Of a stretch of 64,000 nucleotides of DNA, positions 34,405 to 64,000 are shown piece by piece (within the stretch, counting starts at the first letter, position 1; each line of letters starts with the position of its first letter). A program made the translations under genes and the position numbers. The stretch is taken from assembly GCF_036588685.1 (NCBI RefSeq), contig NC_086386.1, positions 49,089,878-49,153,877 of the forward strand. Reading direction: 5' to 3'. Below the pieces are notes generated by a model that was not told where the DNA came from, ran no database searches, and worked only from the letters and a program-made list of their open reading frames with translations. Source of the DNA: Mytilus trossulus. Lineage: Eukaryota > Mollusca > Bivalvia > Mytilida > Mytilidae.

Positions 34405-36197
34405 TTAAAAAAAATCATACAGACTTCGTCCCCTTTCACAGGTAATGTCTGCCTCATATTAGGGTACACTTGCCAGTTTGACCAAATCTGCAATTCCAAT
34501 CATCAATAACAATGTTACTGCATGTATAGCAATATCATTAAATAGTCTTTCAAAAATAAATAGGAAACGTTATAAGTCACGAAATTTACTAATTTCTTTG
34601 CTAAATAAATCATCGATTTTCTTTGCCCTGACGACGAAATTGTGTAAGAGATAGGAAGCAAAAACGTTTATTTTCAATGTTTCCAGCGTTTTGAAATTTA
34701 GAAAAAAACGAGAGCATATTTCAATCGTATATTTCTTACCACATCTATAACTGGGATGCAAAAATGGTTGAAAATAACGATGTTCTGAAGTAATCCGATG
34801 AGTATTGAACTTTTTCAGAACCTTTAGAAAGCGGAAATGACCTCTCTGAGCAGGCGCACCAACTTTAACCGGATGCTGAATAGTTTTTGTTAGCCTCTTT
34901 TCGATTGGAGGAAACGTAAGAGCGTCCAGATCAACCAATCAAAACCAACGTTTCAATAAAACATTTCTGCATTCCTGGAGGAAAGAGACAGAAAATATGT
35001 GCATGCTGGTAAAGTCATAGTTTTATGATAGAATATTTGACATAAAACAAGTTAGGTGAACACATGCCTCTAACAAGATGTTCCAAGATAAATATTTTAA
35101 TCAAATATTAGGTTGTCATGTTGATATATTGCAACTTATTGACTGTTTGTTACCATTTCCTTGGCAATGCTAATGTCAGGGCTAAATCATCACAGTAAAT
35201 GCTGGCTCTTATTTCTTTAAATATTAATGTCGACTTATAATAAAAGAAGGTGTCTAATTATTGTTATGACCGGAATGTTCTTTTCTTGGTTTCGGAGAAC
35301 TCCTTTGCTCTGATAGAATTTGTAACTGTTTGTCGTAGGTCATATGTTTTCATACATGTATCATCCAAATTTCATGTCTTTCATGGGTTTCTATTGCAAA
35401 CACATACATTGTGGCAGGTTTTCCGGTATCTATATTTTGAACAACAACACTACAACCTGACAACTTTATTAAGATATTCAAAGTCGCTTTAAAAGAAGTT
35501 AGAACAAATTTAATAAAAATCAGAAAAAAAATATAGTCCATATAGTATTTTTGCCTGTCAGACAAGGGTCTTCAAGACATGTGACTATCGTGTTTTTATT
35601 TTGTCGTTTTGAATAGCCGTTTCATAAAAAAAACTTTATATAAAAACCCTTTATAACAAACATGAAAAACCAGTGAGTTGAAATTAACAGGGTTCTTATA
35701 TAAAATGGCTGTTTATCCTTAATACATAAAGAGGAAAATAGACTCAGCTTTTTGCATTTAATCACAAATTTTGAAAACTGCATTTTCAATTAAAAAAAAG
35801 TAGTGTCTTCATGTCTTTTGTAAAAATTCTGTGCCAATCTGAAAAAAAATCACCATGTTAAAATTTCATCACATGAAACATCAACCAAAAACTATTTACA
35901 AGTTAGTTTTAGTACTGAAAAGAATTGAATAACTTTTTTTAGGGTTCAATCAATTACCAGATCGTTTCTGGCAGAACCATGACTTTAGAAAATACTCATT
36001 TCCAGATTTTATAGTCCTTTCCTGTCCATGTTCCGATCCAATTTTTACTTCATATGAAAATATATGACACCATTTTTTCACACACGAAAATTGCAAAATA
36101 ATCTGAAACAGTAAAGAATCGTAGTGAGCCTTGATAAAAAAATCTAAAAATCTTAGTAAAACAGTGTAGCTTTATATTGTTATTTATGTTTTAGAAA

Positions 36198-36206
36198 ATG
36201 AAGTAA
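36198..36206 (+). promoter_or_regulatory. two-codon upstream ORF before DYNC2H1
   Basis: ATG AAG TAA, ending 7 bases before the start ATG at 36214 and inside the same presumed exon (acceptor TTTTAG at 36189-36194). Such a short uORF could lower initiation at the main start. Confidence 0.35.
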
Positions 36207-36213
36207 ATTCAGA

Positions 36214-64000
<27,787 letters not shown>

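Larger units (their letters stand above)
30913..36213. promoter_or_regulatory. region between the divergent DCUN1D5 and DYNC2H1 genes
   Basis: The start codons are 5.36 kb apart, facing away from each other. The interval must hold the promoters and 5' untranslated exons of both genes: acceptor-like sites at 30913-30914 (minus) and 36193-36194 (plus) point to upstream exons. Slightly more CpG occurs around 33670-33870. I see no TATA box I would trust. A hAT-like element (31112-31973), a candidate 5' exon of DCUN1D5 (32199-32125) and a LINE remnant (34021-34404) are in it. Confidence 0.5.

Noticed and set aside
34570-34938. 122-codon open stretch on the minus strand between the divergent genes
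   Set aside because: No ATG at its start and no family resemblance; probably chance in the spacer.

Overview
The window is eukaryotic genomic DNA, AT-rich, with short exons, GT-AG introns and dense repeats. Several dispersed repeats (1-66, 2976-3130, 5185-5290, 51426-51690, 60738-60880) resemble sequences I remember as very abundant in marine mussels (Mytilus). Together with the conserved animal genes, this makes a bivalve, most likely a mytilid, the best guess. That assignment is from memory and was not searched.

Left part (1-15 kb). Two paralogous genes encode a farnesoic-acid-O-methyltransferase-like (FAMeT, Methyltransf_FA) domain followed by a C-terminal transmembrane exon. One is on + (838-2424) and one on - (14558-11857). 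They face each other and flank a third, unrelated gene. Each copy has exactly one in-frame stop at a different place. Between them on - lies a complete four-exon gene (9389-5100) with a TATA box and poly(A) signal. It encodes 359 residues with a Salvador-type WW pair but no SARAH domain.

Middle (15-23.5 kb). No protein gene is visible. The region is AT-rich and holds fold-back elements and MITEs.

Right part (23.5-64 kb). DCUN1D5 (DCN1-like protein 5, cullin neddylation) is complete on - (30855-23536, eight coding exons, 233 residues). About 5.4 kb away, head to head on +, is DYNC2H1, the heavy chain of the ciliary retrograde motor dynein-2. Thirty-two coding exons were traced (36214 to the window end), covering the tail, the linker and the start of AAA1. 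The reading phase closes at every junction, and the gene runs off the window. As far as I recall, these two genes are also neighbours in vertebrates, so this looks like old microsynteny.

The most unusual signal is inside DYNC2H1. In two separate exons the 3' end of the exon plus its 5' splice donor has been tandemly amplified into the following intron: four 92-bp units at 44409-44766, and about fifty 64-bp units at 56426-59604. This lines up many near-identical donors, and use of nearly all of the later ones would hit a TAG at once.

The introns and spacers also carry many mobile-element remnants: elements with CCCATGGG-rich terminal repeats, candidates of hAT, Harbinger and Mutator type with visible target-site duplications, a truncated LINE 3' end, tRNA-derived SINEs and several minisatellites.
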